Source: Janthinobacterium lividum (GTDB lineage: Bacteria > Pseudomonadota > Gammaproteobacteria > Burkholderiales > Burkholderiaceae_D). From it: a DNA stretch of 64,000 nt. This document shows positions 26,651-35,955 of this stretch, one piece after another. The stretch covers positions 1-64,000 of the forward strand of contig NZ_JAAOLY010000013.1 in assembly GCF_011601275.1 (NCBI RefSeq), in the 5' to 3' direction. The notes beneath the pieces were generated by a model. The model was not told the DNA's origin. It made no database searches and saw only the letters and a program-made list of their open reading frames with translations. Position 1 is the first letter of the stretch, and every line of letters begins with the position of its first letter. The translations under genes were made by a program, and so were the position numbers.

Positions 26651-26691
26651 AAAAAAAGCGGCGTCCGTGCATTGCACGGCGCCGCTTTTTT
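26651..26691. terminator. bidirectional terminator between tal and the lipoprotein gene
   Basis: An A-run, the stem GCGGCGTCCGTGCA with an imperfect complement ending GCCGC, then a T-run. It serves the convergent tal and minus-strand lipoprotein genes. Confidence 0.85.
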
Positions 26692-26704
26692 CATGCCCGC
26701 GGGA

Positions 26705-27571
26705 TCAGGAGCAACGGAACGTGGCCACGCCCTGGTAATTGGCGCCATTCGCCAGCTGCGCCTTGTAAGCGGCGATCAGCAGATAGCGGCCGGCGCCGCC
26801 GTCGCCCAGCATCAGCTGCGCGCCCGTGCCGCTCGACAGGTAGCCGCCGGTGATGCTGCTCGACGCAGGCGAAGCGATGGTCGTCGAAGCCGATACCTTG
26901 CCCGTGCTGCCGCCAGCGCTGGTGTCGATGGCCAGCGCTATTTTGGCGCCGGAGGCATCGAAGGACATGCTGGCCGTGCCGCTGGCAGTGCCGAAGTAGC
27001 CGCTCGACGAGACGTTCGTGCCGCCCGTATAGCTTGGCGCCGTGAACGTACCCGCATCGCAGGTGAACGTGCCGGTCGCCGGCAGCGCGGCGAGCACGTT
27101 ATAGGCAACGTAATGCGCGCTGGCATTGTTGCCGGTCAACGTCGTGGCGCCAGAGATACTGCTGAACGAGCCCTTGAACCAGCGTCCTTGCGCAAAAGCC
27201 GCGTCGCCGCTGATTTCGCGCGTCACGGACGGGTTGCCCGTCAGGACGATGCTGCCGATATTGCTCACGGCGCCGGAGGTATCTTGCACCAGCAGGCTGG
27301 CCTTGCCACTGCTCTGCAAGCCGATAGCTGTGAAGATGAAGCGGCTGTTGTCGCCATTGACGAAACGCGCGCTGACGGCGCCCGTGTTTTCGCCGGTGGC
27401 GGTCGGCGTGACAGGTACCACTGGCGGCGTAACAGGCGTAACAGGCGTCACGGGCGTCACGGGTGGATTCACGGCAACCGCCGTGTCGGATGGGGAAGAA
27501 GAACCGCCGCCACCGCAAGCGGCGAGCGAAGCGGCGATCAGGGTCAGAACAACAGCGTGATTCAGTTGCAT
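26705..27571 (-). CDS. hypothetical lipoprotein with TPV repeat linker
   Basis: 288 residues. A lipoprotein signal ends in SLAAC (Cys19), followed by GGGGSSS and a Pro/Val/Thr linker with TPV repeats encoded by 9-bp tandem repeats. The remainder (about 65-288) is Ser/Gly/Ala/Thr-rich beta-type sequence with two Cys (in FTCDAGTF and at the C terminus FRCS). I recognise no domain. Likely exported and attached to the outer membrane. The start at 27571 was chosen because it gives the signal; a 15-codon upstream extension would disrupt it. Confidence 0.7.
   Translation of the reverse strand: MQLNHAVVLTLIAASLAACGGGGSSSPSDTAVAVNPPVTPVTPVTPVTPPVVPVTPTATGENTGAVSARFVNGDNSRFIFTAIGLQSSGKASLLVQDTSGAVSNIGSIVLTGNPSVTREISGDAAFAQGRWFKGSFSSISGATTLTGNNASAHYVAYNVLAALPATGTFTCDAGTFTAPSYTGGTNVSSSGYFGTASGTASMSFDASGAKIALAIDTSAGGSTGKVSASTTIASPASSSITGGYLSSGTGAQLMLGDGGAGRYLLIAAYKAQLANGANYQGVATFRCS
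27426..27461. repeat. 9-bp tandem repeat, four units
   Basis: Two copies of GGCGTAACA then two of GGCGTCACG lie within the lipoprotein gene and encode the TPV linker repeats on the minus strand. Gain or loss of a unit keeps the frame, so the linker may vary in length between strains. Confidence 0.8.
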
Positions 27572-27775
27572 ACGATTCCAATAAAAAAAGCAAGACATAA
27601 GGAATCCTTGGCACATGCCAAAAATTCAACGTCCAATATTATGCAACATTTCTCAAGAGAATGGTTGCTTTAAAGAAATTTATTAATACTAACAATGTGA
27701 CTATAGCGAGCGCGACTGTGTCGTGGCGCCACGCTGGCGGTAAAATACCTGGCTACCGGCCGCCAACGACTACTC

Positions 27776-28849
27776 ATGCAATCACCGATCACCATCCGCC
27801 TGGGCCGCCGCGCCCGGACGCGCATCGCCGAACACGGAGTGCGCGCCAGCGACATCGCCATCGTCCCTGCCGCCGCGGGCGGGCCGAAAGGCTTGATCCT
27901 GCACCAGCTCGATTGCTGGCTGTTCGGCGATTTTCTGGCGCAGGCGCCACGGCCGCGCCACTTCGTCGGCGCCTCGATCGGCGCCTGGCGCATGGCCGCC
28001 GGCATATTCCCCGACCCGGTGGCCGCACAGCGCCGCCTGGTGCGCGAATACGTGGGCCAGCGCTATCCCGACAAACCCGAGGCGGCGCACGTCAGCCGCA
28101 CGTGCCGCGCCTTGCTCGACGCCGTCCTCGACGGCCAGGACGCGCAGCTGCTGCAGCACGAACGCCACAGCCTGTCGGTGCTGGCCGTGCGCGGCATCGG
28201 CGCGCTGGCGCAGCCAGGCAAATGGCGCGACCGGCGCGGCTTCCTGCTGGCGGCCGCCGGCAACGCCGTGGCGCGCGCGCGTCTGGCCGCCTCGCTGGAG
28301 CGCGCCGTGTTCCATGCCGGACCGGACGGCGCCAGCTGGCTGCGCTCGCGTTTCGACGCCTTTCATTCCCACTTCGTGCCGCTGGCGCAAGACAACCTGC
28401 GCGACGCGCTGCTGGCCTCCGGCTCCATTCCGCTGGTACTCGATGCGGTCACGGACATCGTGGGCGCGCCGCCCGGGCGCTACTGGGACGGCGGCCTGGT
28501 CGACTATCATTTGCACCTGCCCTACCAGCGCGAACCGGACCTGGTGCTATATCCGCATTTTGCCGACCATATCGTGCCGGGCTGGCTGGACAAGGCCATG
28601 CCCTGGCGTCGCGCGCGCAGCGGCGATAGCGCACTCGACAACATGATCCTAGTCTCGCCCTCGCCCGCCTTCGTGGCCAGCCTGCCCAATGGCAAACTGC
28701 CGGACCGGCGCGACTTCCCCCATTACGGCCAGGACCACGCGGCGCGCATGCGCGACTGGCGCCGCGCCATCGCGGAAAGCGAACGCATGGCGGCCGCCTT
28801 CGCCCGCTGGGCCGAGGAGCCGGACTTGCGCCAGGCGGGCGATCTGTAA
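27776..28849 (+). CDS. patatin-like phospholipase
   Basis: A 357-residue putative lipid acyl hydrolase. The glycine-rich oxyanion loop AAAGGPKG (32-39), nucleophile Ser67 in GASIG and the Asp238 of DGGLVDY form the Ser-Asp dyad layout of patatins. No signal peptide is visible, so a cytoplasmic or delivered protein is possible. It stands alone, preceded by an AT-rich 200-bp gap. Substrate unknown. Confidence 0.88.
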   Translation: MQSPITIRLGRRARTRIAEHGVRASDIAIVPAAAGGPKGLILHQLDCWLFGDFLAQAPRPRHFVGASIGAWRMAAGIFPDPVAAQRRLVREYVGQRYPDKPEAAHVSRTCRALLDAVLDGQDAQLLQHERHSLSVLAVRGIGALAQPGKWRDRRGFLLAAAGNAVARARLAASLERAVFHAGPDGASWLRSRFDAFHSHFVPLAQDNLRDALLASGSIPLVLDAVTDIVGAPPGRYWDGGLVDYHLHLPYQREPDLVLYPHFADHIVPGWLDKAMPWRRARSGDSALDNMILVSPSPAFVASLPNGKLPDRRDFPHYGQDHAARMRDWRRAIAESERMAAAFARWAEEPDLRQAGDL

Positions 28850-28971
28850 CACGGGCGTGGCTGCAACAGGCGCAAAAACAAGCGCGCGTTTCCCTCGCCT
28901 CTTGGTCACTTCTCAGTGCATACTATGTCGCACAGGCAATTTAAATCCCCTCTGCGACAGGAGTTCCGACC

Positions 28972-30705
28972 ATGCACGCCCTCTCCCACCTTCGTATCGG
29001 CACGCGCCTGGCTGCAGGCTTTGCGCTGGTGCTGCTGCTGTCCGTGATTTCCACCTCGTACGCGCTGTACAGCGCCCACGTGAATGCCGACGCAACGCGG
29101 CAAATGATGGAAAAACCGCTGGCCAAGGAACGTCTCGTATCGGACTGGTACGTGCTGATTTACTCGGCCATCGCGCGCACCTCGATGATCGCCAAAAGCA
29201 CGGATGAAACCCTGTCCAGTGTGTTTGCCGACACCATCGCCGACAGCACGAAACAGGGCAGCGAACTGCTGAAGAAAATCGAAGCGCTGCTCGACAGCGA
29301 TGAAGAGAAAGCCATTTTCAAGGCGTCCATCGCCGAGCGCGTCAAGTACCAGGATGCCAAGACACTGGTGATGAATGCGCGCAAGGCCGGCAACGCGGCG
29401 CAGGCGGAAAGCGCCTACCGCGACAGCTTTGCCCCGGCCGCCGCCAAGTACCAGAACAACGTCAAGGCCCTGCTGTCGCAGCAGCGCCAGGCCATCGACG
29501 CCACGGCGCACGCCATCGAGGCGGCCAACGAGCGCAGCTTCACTCTGCTGCTGACCTTGTGCGCGCTGGTGGTGGCGCTGGGCAGCATCTGCGCCTGGCT
29601 GATCACGCGCTCGATCACGCAACCGCTGAAGGCCGCCGTGAAAGTGGCCGAAACGGTGGCCGACGGCGACTTGCGCACGCATTTCGGCAAAGCCGCCAGC
29701 GATGAAATCGGCGACCTGATGCGTGCGCTGCACGGCATGAACGAGGCACTGCGCAAGGTGGTGTCGGAAGTCCAGACGGGCACCAATGCGATTGCCACGG
29801 CGTCGGGCGAAATCGCCGCCGGCAACCAGGACCTGTCGGCGCGCACGGAGCAGCAAGCCAGCTCGCTGGAAGAGACGGCATCGTCGATGGAAGAACTGAC
29901 CAGCACCGTCAAGCAGAACGCGGACAATGCGCGGCAAGCCAACCAGATGGCGGTGGCCGCCTCCGGCGTTGCCGAACGGGGCGGCAGCATCGTCAGCCAG
30001 GTGGTCGACACCATGGGCGCCATCGACACGGCGTCGACGAAAATCGTCGACATCATCGGCGTCATCGACGGCATCGCCTTCCAGACGAATATCCTGGCCT
30101 TGAACGCGGCCGTCGAAGCGGCGCGCGCCGGCGAGCAGGGACGCGGCTTTGCCGTCGTCGCCACGGAAGTGCGCAGCCTGGCGCAGCGCTCGGCCGCCGC
30201 GGCGCGCGAAATCAAGACCCTGATCGGCGACTCGGTGGAACAGGTCAACAACGGCACGCGGCTGGTGCATCAGGCCGGCAGCACCATGGGCGAAGTGGTC
30301 GACAGCGTGCGCAGGGTGACCGACATCATGGCCGAGATCACTGCCGCCAGCGCCGAGCAAAGCATGGGCATTGACCAGGTCAACCAGGCCATCGCGCAGA
30401 TGGACCAGGTAACGCAGCAAAACGCGGCCCTGGTGGAAGAAGCAGCGGCCGCGGCCGAAAGCATGCAGGACCAGGCGGCGCGCCTGGCGCAAGTGGCGGC
30501 CGGCTTCCAGCTCGAACACATGACTGCTACTGCGCCGGTGCGCGCCGCACGGCCGGCCAAGACGGCCATTGCCACCACGCCAAGGCTCGCGCCACGCTCC
30601 CCTGAGGCCAAGGCAAGCAAACCGGCAGCGCCGAAGGCGGCCGGTGCTGCGGCGCACAAAACGCCATCGCACATCGCCGGCGACCAGGATTGGGAAGAAT
30701 TTTAA
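28972..30705 (+). CDS. methyl-accepting chemotaxis protein
   Basis: A 577-residue receptor: TM1 about 11-33, a four-helix-bundle-like periplasmic sensor to about 188, TM2 about 189-211, HAMP, then a long signalling coiled coil with the conserved hairpin tip (GIAFQTNILALNAAVEAARAG). After a flexible Ala/Pro linker it ends in DWEEF, which resembles the NWETF-type pentapeptide that tethers CheR and CheB. Ligand unknown. A CAGGAG ribosome site precedes ATG. Confidence 0.95.
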   Translation: MHALSHLRIGTRLAAGFALVLLLSVISTSYALYSAHVNADATRQMMEKPLAKERLVSDWYVLIYSAIARTSMIAKSTDETLSSVFADTIADSTKQGSELLKKIEALLDSDEEKAIFKASIAERVKYQDAKTLVMNARKAGNAAQAESAYRDSFAPAAAKYQNNVKALLSQQRQAIDATAHAIEAANERSFTLLLTLCALVVALGSICAWLITRSITQPLKAAVKVAETVADGDLRTHFGKAASDEIGDLMRALHGMNEALRKVVSEVQTGTNAIATASGEIAAGNQDLSARTEQQASSLEETASSMEELTSTVKQNADNARQANQMAVAASGVAERGGSIVSQVVDTMGAIDTASTKIVDIIGVIDGIAFQTNILALNAAVEAARAGEQGRGFAVVATEVRSLAQRSAAAAREIKTLIGDSVEQVNNGTRLVHQAGSTMGEVVDSVRRVTDIMAEITAASAEQSMGIDQVNQAIAQMDQVTQQNAALVEEAAAAAESMQDQAARLAQVAAGFQLEHMTATAPVRAARPAKTAIATTPRLAPRSPEAKASKPAAPKAAGAAAHKTPSHIAGDQDWEEF

Positions 30706-30722
30706 GCCCGGCTTTCAAGCAC

Positions 30723-30764
30723 AGTTTCAAGCGCCGCGCCGGCGGCGGCAAGGCGCTTGAAACT
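30723..30764. terminator. 13-bp perfect inverted repeat after the chemoreceptor gene
   Basis: AGTTTCAAGCGCC pairs exactly with GGCGCTTGAAACT across a 16-nt GC-rich loop, 18 bp past the stop. The T tract is poor (ATTTGA), so it may be a terminator, an mRNA-stabilising hairpin or a binding site. Confidence 0.55.
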
Positions 30765-30858
30765 ATTTGACAGCGGCGCCAGGCGCGCCGATACTGGTTT
30801 CAGGTGGGACTGGCGCGCCACCGCGACATGAGACAGCCGGCGCCTCCAGGGAGAGACC

Positions 30859-32034
30859 ATGCGCCCCTATCTTGTTTCCGCCCGTTGTTTCAAGCATCTG
30901 GGCGCCGCCCTGCTCTGCGGCGCTTTGGCGGCTTGCAGCGTAGCACCGCCCGCCAGCCTGCCCCCCATCTTCAACGACAGCGATTTCGCGCCGTCCGCCG
31001 CCATCGACGCCAGCCAGGTCTTTGCCATCGACGAGACCATGCGCCAGTATGTGGGCACGCAAGTGCGGCGCGAGGCGCGCAACAAGAATAACCGCGCGGC
31101 GCTCTATGACGCCCTGTACGACAAGAGCAGGCTGAAACTCGAATACGATGCGGCCATGACCCGCAATGCGCGCGAAACATTTGCCGCGCGCCAGGGCAAC
31201 TGCCTGTCGCTGGTGATCATGACGGCGGCGCTGGCGCATGAATTGGGTTTGCAGGTACGCTACCAGGAGGTGCTGGGCGAGGAAAGCTGGAGCCGCAGCG
31301 GCGACATGTATTTTGTCGCCGGCCACGTCAACCTGGTGCTGGGCCAGCGCCTGGGCGAAAACCGGAATAACTACGATACCAAGGGCATGCTGGTGATCGA
31401 CTTCCTGCCGTCCGGCGACGTAGCGGGCTACCGTACGCGCGAAATCAGCGAAGCGACCGTGCTCGCCATGTACATGAACAACCGCGCCGCCGAAACCATG
31501 AGCGAGGGCCAGCTGGACCAGGCGTACTGGTGGGCCCGGGCCGCACTGCTGCAAGATCCCTCGTTCAGCGGCGCCTACAACACCCTGGGCGTGATCCAGT
31601 TCCGCCATGGCGACCTGGCCGCGGCGCGGCGCACGCTCGCCCATGCGCTGATACGCGCGCCGGACAACACGGTGCTGCTGTCGAACCTGGCACAGGCGCT
31701 GGAAGCGTCCGGCCTGCCCGATGAAGCGCTGCCGCTGCGCCGGCGCCTGCTGGCGCTGCAGCCGCAGCCGCCCTTCCATTACTTCAACCTGGGCAAGGCG
31801 GCCATGCAGCAAAACGATTACGTGCGGGCGATACAGCTGTTTTCACGTGAAATCGCGCGCGACCCGTACTACCACGAATTCCACTTCTGGCTGGCGCAAG
31901 CCTATGCGCGCCTGGGCCAGCTGGAGCAGGCCGGCAAGCAGCTGGAACTGGCGATGAGCAACAGCACCACGCGCGGCGACCACACGCTCTATGCGGCCAA
32001 GCTGCAGCGCCTGCGCGCCGTCACCACGCATTAA
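30859..32034 (+). CDS. transglutaminase-like lipoprotein with TPR repeats
   Basis: 391 residues. Lipobox LAAC (Cys26). Residues about 75-190 resemble a transglutaminase/protease-like fold with a plausible triad Cys115 (RQGNCLSL), His156 (AGHVNLVLG) and Asp181 (LVIDFLP). The C-terminal half (about 210-385) holds four or so TPR units. Probably an outer-membrane-anchored periplasmic protein, either protease-like or substrate-binding. The end overlaps the 3' end of hemW on the other strand by 4 nt. Confidence 0.75.
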   Translation: MRPYLVSARCFKHLGAALLCGALAACSVAPPASLPPIFNDSDFAPSAAIDASQVFAIDETMRQYVGTQVRREARNKNNRAALYDALYDKSRLKLEYDAAMTRNARETFAARQGNCLSLVIMTAALAHELGLQVRYQEVLGEESWSRSGDMYFVAGHVNLVLGQRLGENRNNYDTKGMLVIDFLPSGDVAGYRTREISEATVLAMYMNNRAAETMSEGQLDQAYWWARAALLQDPSFSGAYNTLGVIQFRHGDLAAARRTLAHALIRAPDNTVLLSNLAQALEASGLPDEALPLRRRLLALQPQPPFHYFNLGKAAMQQNDYVRAIQLFSREIARDPYYHEFHFWLAQAYARLGQLEQAGKQLELAMSNSTTRGDHTLYAAKLQRLRAVTTH

Positions 32035-33305
32035 TCTTCCAGGAACATCTGCTGCAAATCGTTCAGGAAGCACAATCCCCGTTCCGTCGGGCGGATGACC
32101 TGGTGGTCGCGGTACAGCAAGCCTTTCGCTTCGGCGGCATTCAGCGGCTGCTCGATGGCGTTGAGGGCCAGGCCCGTGCGCTCGGCGAACAGGTTCGGCG
32201 CAAAGCCCTGCGTCAGGCGCAGGGTATTGAGCATGAATTCAAAACCCATTTCCTCGCGCGCCAGTTCGCGCTCTTCCTGCACCGGGTTACCGGCCAGTAC
32301 CGCGTCCATGTAGGCGCGCGGCTGCTTGTAGCGAGCCTGGCGCAGCACGCGGTGCGGGAACGAGATCTTCGAATGCGCGCCCGCGCCGATGCCCAGGTAG
32401 TCGCCGAATTCCCAGTAATTGCGGTTGTGCTTTGCCTGGCGGCCCGGCTGCGCATAAGCCGACACTTCGTAGCGGCCATAACCGGCCTGCGCGGCGCGCG
32501 CGGCCACCATGTCGGCGATGTCGGCGCTCTCGTCGTCGTCCGGCAGCACGGGCGGATACTTGGCGAACAGGGTGTTCGGCTCCAGGGTCAGGTGATACAG
32601 CGACAGGTGCGGCGGCGCGAACGCCAGCGCCGTTTCCAGGTCCTGCCGCGCCTCGGCCAGGGTTTGCGTGGGCAGCGCGTACATCAGGTCGAGATTGAAG
32701 TTGTCGAAGTTGGCGTGCGCGATCTCCACCGCGCGGCGCGCCTCGTTATCGTCGTGGATGCGCCCCAGCGCCTGCAAATGGCGGCCATTGAAGCTCTGGA
32801 TGCCGATCGACAAACGGTTGATGCCGCTGGCCCGGTAGGACTTGAATTTTTCCGCTTCAAAGGTGCCCGGATTGGCTTCCATGGTGATTTCGCAATCGGG
32901 CTCCAGTGGCAGCAAGGTGCGCACGTCCGACATCAGGCGGTCCAGACCCGCCGCCGACATCAGGCTGGGCGTACCGCCGCCGATGAAAATCGTGTGGATC
33001 TTGCGGCCCCAGATCAGCGGCAGCGCCATTTCCAGGTCCAGCCGCAGGGCGGCCAGATATTCCGCTTCCGGCAAGTCGCCGCGCACCTCGTGCGAATTGA
33101 AGTCGCAATACGGGCATTTTTTCACGCACCACGGGAAATGGATGTACAGCGACAGCGGCGGCAGCGCCGTCAGGTTCAGCGCGCCCGGCTGCAGGTATTT
33201 CAGGGCCGCCCCGGCCGCGCCGGAAATGCCTTCCTGCGGCGCGGGAGCGGCACCGGGCCTGGCTGCCGACTTGGCAACGGCGCCCACCAGTTTGATCGGG
33301 ATCAT
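32031..33305 (-). CDS. hemW: HemW, radical SAM heme chaperone (CPO-like)
   Basis: A 424-residue radical SAM protein. The CxxxCxxC cluster motif is Cys60-Cys64-Cys67 in PWCVKKCPYCDFN, followed by GGGTPSLM and a HemW C-terminal domain (YEVSAYAQPG). HemW proteins lack the extra Cys of the true coproporphyrinogen oxidase HemN and act as heme chaperones. The N terminus is about 40 residues longer than usual. The start overlaps the rdgB stop (ATGA). Confidence 0.93.
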   Translation of the reverse strand: MIPIKLVGAVAKSAARPGAAPAPQEGISGAAGAALKYLQPGALNLTALPPLSLYIHFPWCVKKCPYCDFNSHEVRGDLPEAEYLAALRLDLEMALPLIWGRKIHTIFIGGGTPSLMSAAGLDRLMSDVRTLLPLEPDCEITMEANPGTFEAEKFKSYRASGINRLSIGIQSFNGRHLQALGRIHDDNEARRAVEIAHANFDNFNLDLMYALPTQTLAEARQDLETALAFAPPHLSLYHLTLEPNTLFAKYPPVLPDDDESADIADMVAARAAQAGYGRYEVSAYAQPGRQAKHNRNYWEFGDYLGIGAGAHSKISFPHRVLRQARYKQPRAYMDAVLAGNPVQEERELAREEMGFEFMLNTLRLTQGFAPNLFAERTGLALNAIEQPLNAAEAKGLLYRDHQVIRPTERGLCFLNDLQQMFLED

Positions 33306-33886
33306 CGCAGCTTTTCCACCAGCGCGCGCAGGGCCTGGCCACGGTGCGACAGCGCGTTCTTTTCATCGGACGTCAGTTCGGCCGCGCACTTGCCCAGCGC
33401 GGGAATGAAGAAATGCGGATCGTAGCCGAAGCCGCCGTTGCCGCGCGGCGCCTGGACCATTTCGCCATTCCAGCGGCCGTCGGCGATCACCGGCTGCGGG
33501 TCGTCCGCATGGCGCACGTACACCAGCACGCAGTAGTAATACGCGGACTTGTCGGCATGCGCCTCGAGGTCGGCGATCAGCTTGGCGCTGTTGGCCGCAT
33601 CCGATTTCGGCTCGCCCGCATAGCGGGCCGAGTACACGCCCGGCGCGCCGCCCAGCGCATTGACGCACACGCCCGAATCGTCGGCCAGCGCCGGCAAACC
33701 TGTCAGGCGCGACGCGTGGCGCGCCTTTTGCAGGGCGTTTTCAACGAAGGTGTGGAACGGCTCGTCGCTTTCCGGGACGTCATACTCGCCCTGGGCATGG
33801 ACGGAAAAACCGATGGTCGAGAGCAGCTCGTTGAATTCCTTGAGCTTGCCGGCGTTATTGGAGGCGAGGATGAGGCGTTGGGTCAT
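33302..33886 (-). CDS. rdgB: non-canonical purine NTP pyrophosphatase (dITP/XTP)
   Basis: A 194-residue RdgB/HAM1 family enzyme that cleans dITP, ITP and XTP from the nucleotide pool. SNNAGKLKEF (9-18), ADDSGVCV with the metal-binding Asp pair, GGAPGVYSARYAG and GNGGFGYDPHF are the family motifs. Operon with hemW (4-nt overlap), rph nearby upstream. Confidence 0.96.
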   Translation of the reverse strand: MTQRLILASNNAGKLKEFNELLSTIGFSVHAQGEYDVPESDEPFHTFVENALQKARHASRLTGLPALADDSGVCVNALGGAPGVYSARYAGEPKSDAANSAKLIADLEAHADKSAYYYCVLVYVRHADDPQPVIADGRWNGEMVQAPRGNGGFGYDPHFFIPALGKCAAELTSDEKNALSHRGQALRALVEKLR

Positions 33887-34024
33887 GTCAGTAGTCCGGT
33901 TGAAGTGCCGACATTGTAAACCTTTTGCGCTCCCCTCACCTTGCCACGCCGCTGCCGCAAGAAGCGGCAGGTGTGAGCTTTTTGCCCGGCGCGGCGGGCA
34001 ATGACATGTAAATCTGTGTAAAGA

Positions 34025-34753
34025 TTAAATGCCGAGGGCTTGCTTTTGCAGGGCGATCAGGTCGGCGATGCCGCCTTGCGCCAGGTCCAGCAAACGGTTC
34101 ATTCCGGCGCGGTCGAACGCGGCGCCTTCGGCCGTGCCCTGCACTTCGATGAAGTGGCCCGCTTCCGTCATCACCACGTTCATGTCCGTGTCGCAGCCCG
34201 AGTCTTCCACGTAGTCCAGGTCCAGCACCGGCATGCCCTGGTAGACGCCCACCGAGATGGCGGCGACAAAGCTTTTCACGGGGATGGCGGCAATCGCACC
34301 GCGCGCCTGCAGCTGGGAAAACGCGTCATACGCGGCCACCATGGCGCCCGTGATCGAGGCCGTGCGCGTGCCGCCGTCGGCCTGGATGACGTCGCAATCG
34401 AGGTGCAGGGTGCGTTCGCCGAACGCCTGCAAATCGAAGGCGGCGCGCAGCGAGCGGCCGATCAGGCGCTGGATTTCCTGCGTGCGGCCCGACTGCTTGC
34501 CGCGCGCCGCTTCGCGGTCCATGCGCGTGTGCGTCGAGCGGGGCAGCATGCCGTACTCGGCCGTCAACCAGCCCTGGCCCTTGCCCTTCAGGAAACCAGG
34601 CACCTTGTCTTCGATACTGGCGGTGCAGATGACCTTGGTGTCGCCGCACTCGATCAGCACCGAGCCTTCGGCATGCTTGGTGTACTGGCGGGTGATGCGG
34701 ATGGCGCGCAACGCGTCGACGGCGCGGCCGCTCGGGCGGGATTCGAATGTCAT
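34025..34753 (-). CDS. rph: ribonuclease PH
   Basis: A 242-residue phosphorolytic 3'-5' exoribonuclease that trims tRNA precursors. [39 protein letters not shown] and [16 protein letters not shown] are diagnostic. Start placed at [16 protein letters not shown]; the frame is open 46 codons more but with non-family sequence. The rph-rdgB-hemW order is typical of betaproteobacteria. Confidence 0.96.
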   Translation of the reverse strand: MTFESRPSGRAVDALRAIRITRQYTKHAEGSVLIECGDTKVICTASIEDKVPGFLKGKGQGWLTAEYGMLPRSTHTRMDREAARGKQSGRTQEIQRLIGRSLRAAFDLQAFGERTLHLDCDVIQADGGTRTASITGAMVAAYDAFSQLQARGAIAAIPVKSFVAAISVGVYQGMPVLDLDYVEDSGCDTDMNVVMTEAGHFIEVQGTAEGAAFDRAGMNRLLDLAQGGIADLIALQKQALGI

Positions 34754-35039
34754 GGGGATGTCCTGTGTGATTGGGGTTGCGGCAGCGATTCTACCACCGC
34801 GCGCCCGTCCATTTGCAGTCATGCAACAGCGCAGGGCGCAATGGCGGGCGGCGCACACATGATCCCTACAATCCTGCCCCGCCAAACACAATTTTCTTTA
34901 CAATGCCGTAAAACGCACACTATTCAGCAATTTTCAGGCCATCGTGCTCTTCGGTCTGTTTTGCGGCGCGGGCGGTATTGCCTGCGCTGGCTGATTAAGT
35001 GTATAAGTGACTGTATACAAGATCAAATCGGGGAATCCT

Positions 35040-35945
35040 TTGAGCATTTCAAGCATGACAGGCTACGCGGTTGCCACCAGCGAAGGTGCTGCAGGCACAC
35101 TGACAATTGAAATCAAGAGCGTCAACTCGCGCTTTCTCGACCTGCAATTCCGGATCAACGACGATCTGCGGGCCCTGGAGCCCGACTTGCGCGCCGCCGT
35201 CATGTCCGCCATCACGCGCGGCAAAGTCGAGGTACGCCTGAGCTTTGGCCGCAAGGCCGCCACAAACGGCACGCAGGCGCTGAACCTGCCCCTGCTGACG
35301 GAACTGGCGCGCCTGCAAGCCGAAGTGGGCCAGCATTTTGTCTCCGCCCCCGTCATGACGGTGGCCGAACTGCTGCGCTGGCCTGGCGTCATCGAAGAAG
35401 CGCAAGTGGGACAAGAGTCCTTGCAGGCGGACGTGGGCGCGCTGACCAAGCGCACCGTGGCCGCCTTCGTCGACAGCCGCAAGCGCGAAGGCGCGGCGCT
35501 CGAAGCCGTGCTCGTATCGCGCATCGAAGCGATGGAAGCCATCGTCAAGCGCATCACGCCATTGATTCCGCAAGTGGTGGCGGCGTTCCAGCAAAAAGCC
35601 ATCGAGCGCATGCAGGATGCGCTGGGCCTGGCCAGCCAGGGCTCGAATTCGGCACTGTCGCGCCAGGACGCCATGGAACGCATCCGCCAGGAAGTGATTT
35701 TGTACGGCATCCGCATCGACGTGTCGGAAGAACTGGCGCGCCTGTCGGCCCACCTGGGCGAAACGCGCCACATCCTCACCAAGGGCGGGCAAGTGGGCAA
35801 GCGCCTCGACTTCATGATGCAGGAACTGAACCGCGAAGCCAATACCTTGGGCGCCAAGGCGTCCGTCAAGGAACTGGCCGACGCCTCGATGGACTTGAAG
35901 CTGCTGATCGAGCAAATGCGCGAACAGGTGCAGAACCTGGAATAA
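35040..35945 (+). CDS. yicC: YicC family endoribonuclease-like protein
   Basis: This 301-residue protein begins at a TTG (MSISSMTGYA) with GGGGA 5 nt upstream; a GTG 33 nt earlier is less likely. YicC_N (IEIKSVNSRFLDLQFR) and the C-terminal YicC domain (HLGETRHILTKGGQVGKRLDFMMQELNREANT) are clear. YicC proteins have been linked to RNA turnover and stationary-phase survival. It is divergent from rph and lies upstream of gmk, the usual neighbour. Confidence 0.94.
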   Translation: MSISSMTGYAVATSEGAAGTLTIEIKSVNSRFLDLQFRINDDLRALEPDLRAAVMSAITRGKVEVRLSFGRKAATNGTQALNLPLLTELARLQAEVGQHFVSAPVMTVAELLRWPGVIEEAQVGQESLQADVGALTKRTVAAFVDSRKREGAALEAVLVSRIEAMEAIVKRITPLIPQVVAAFQQKAIERMQDALGLASQGSNSALSRQDAMERIRQEVILYGIRIDVSEELARLSAHLGETRHILTKGGQVGKRLDFMMQELNREANTLGAKASVKELADASMDLKLLIEQMREQVQNLE

Positions 35946-35955
35946 GCGCTCCGCC

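Noticed and set aside
33975-34015. possible terminator between rph and rdgB (GCCCG ... CGGGC)
   Set aside because: On the minus strand the stem is followed by A residues, not T, so it does not form a usual terminator for rph.
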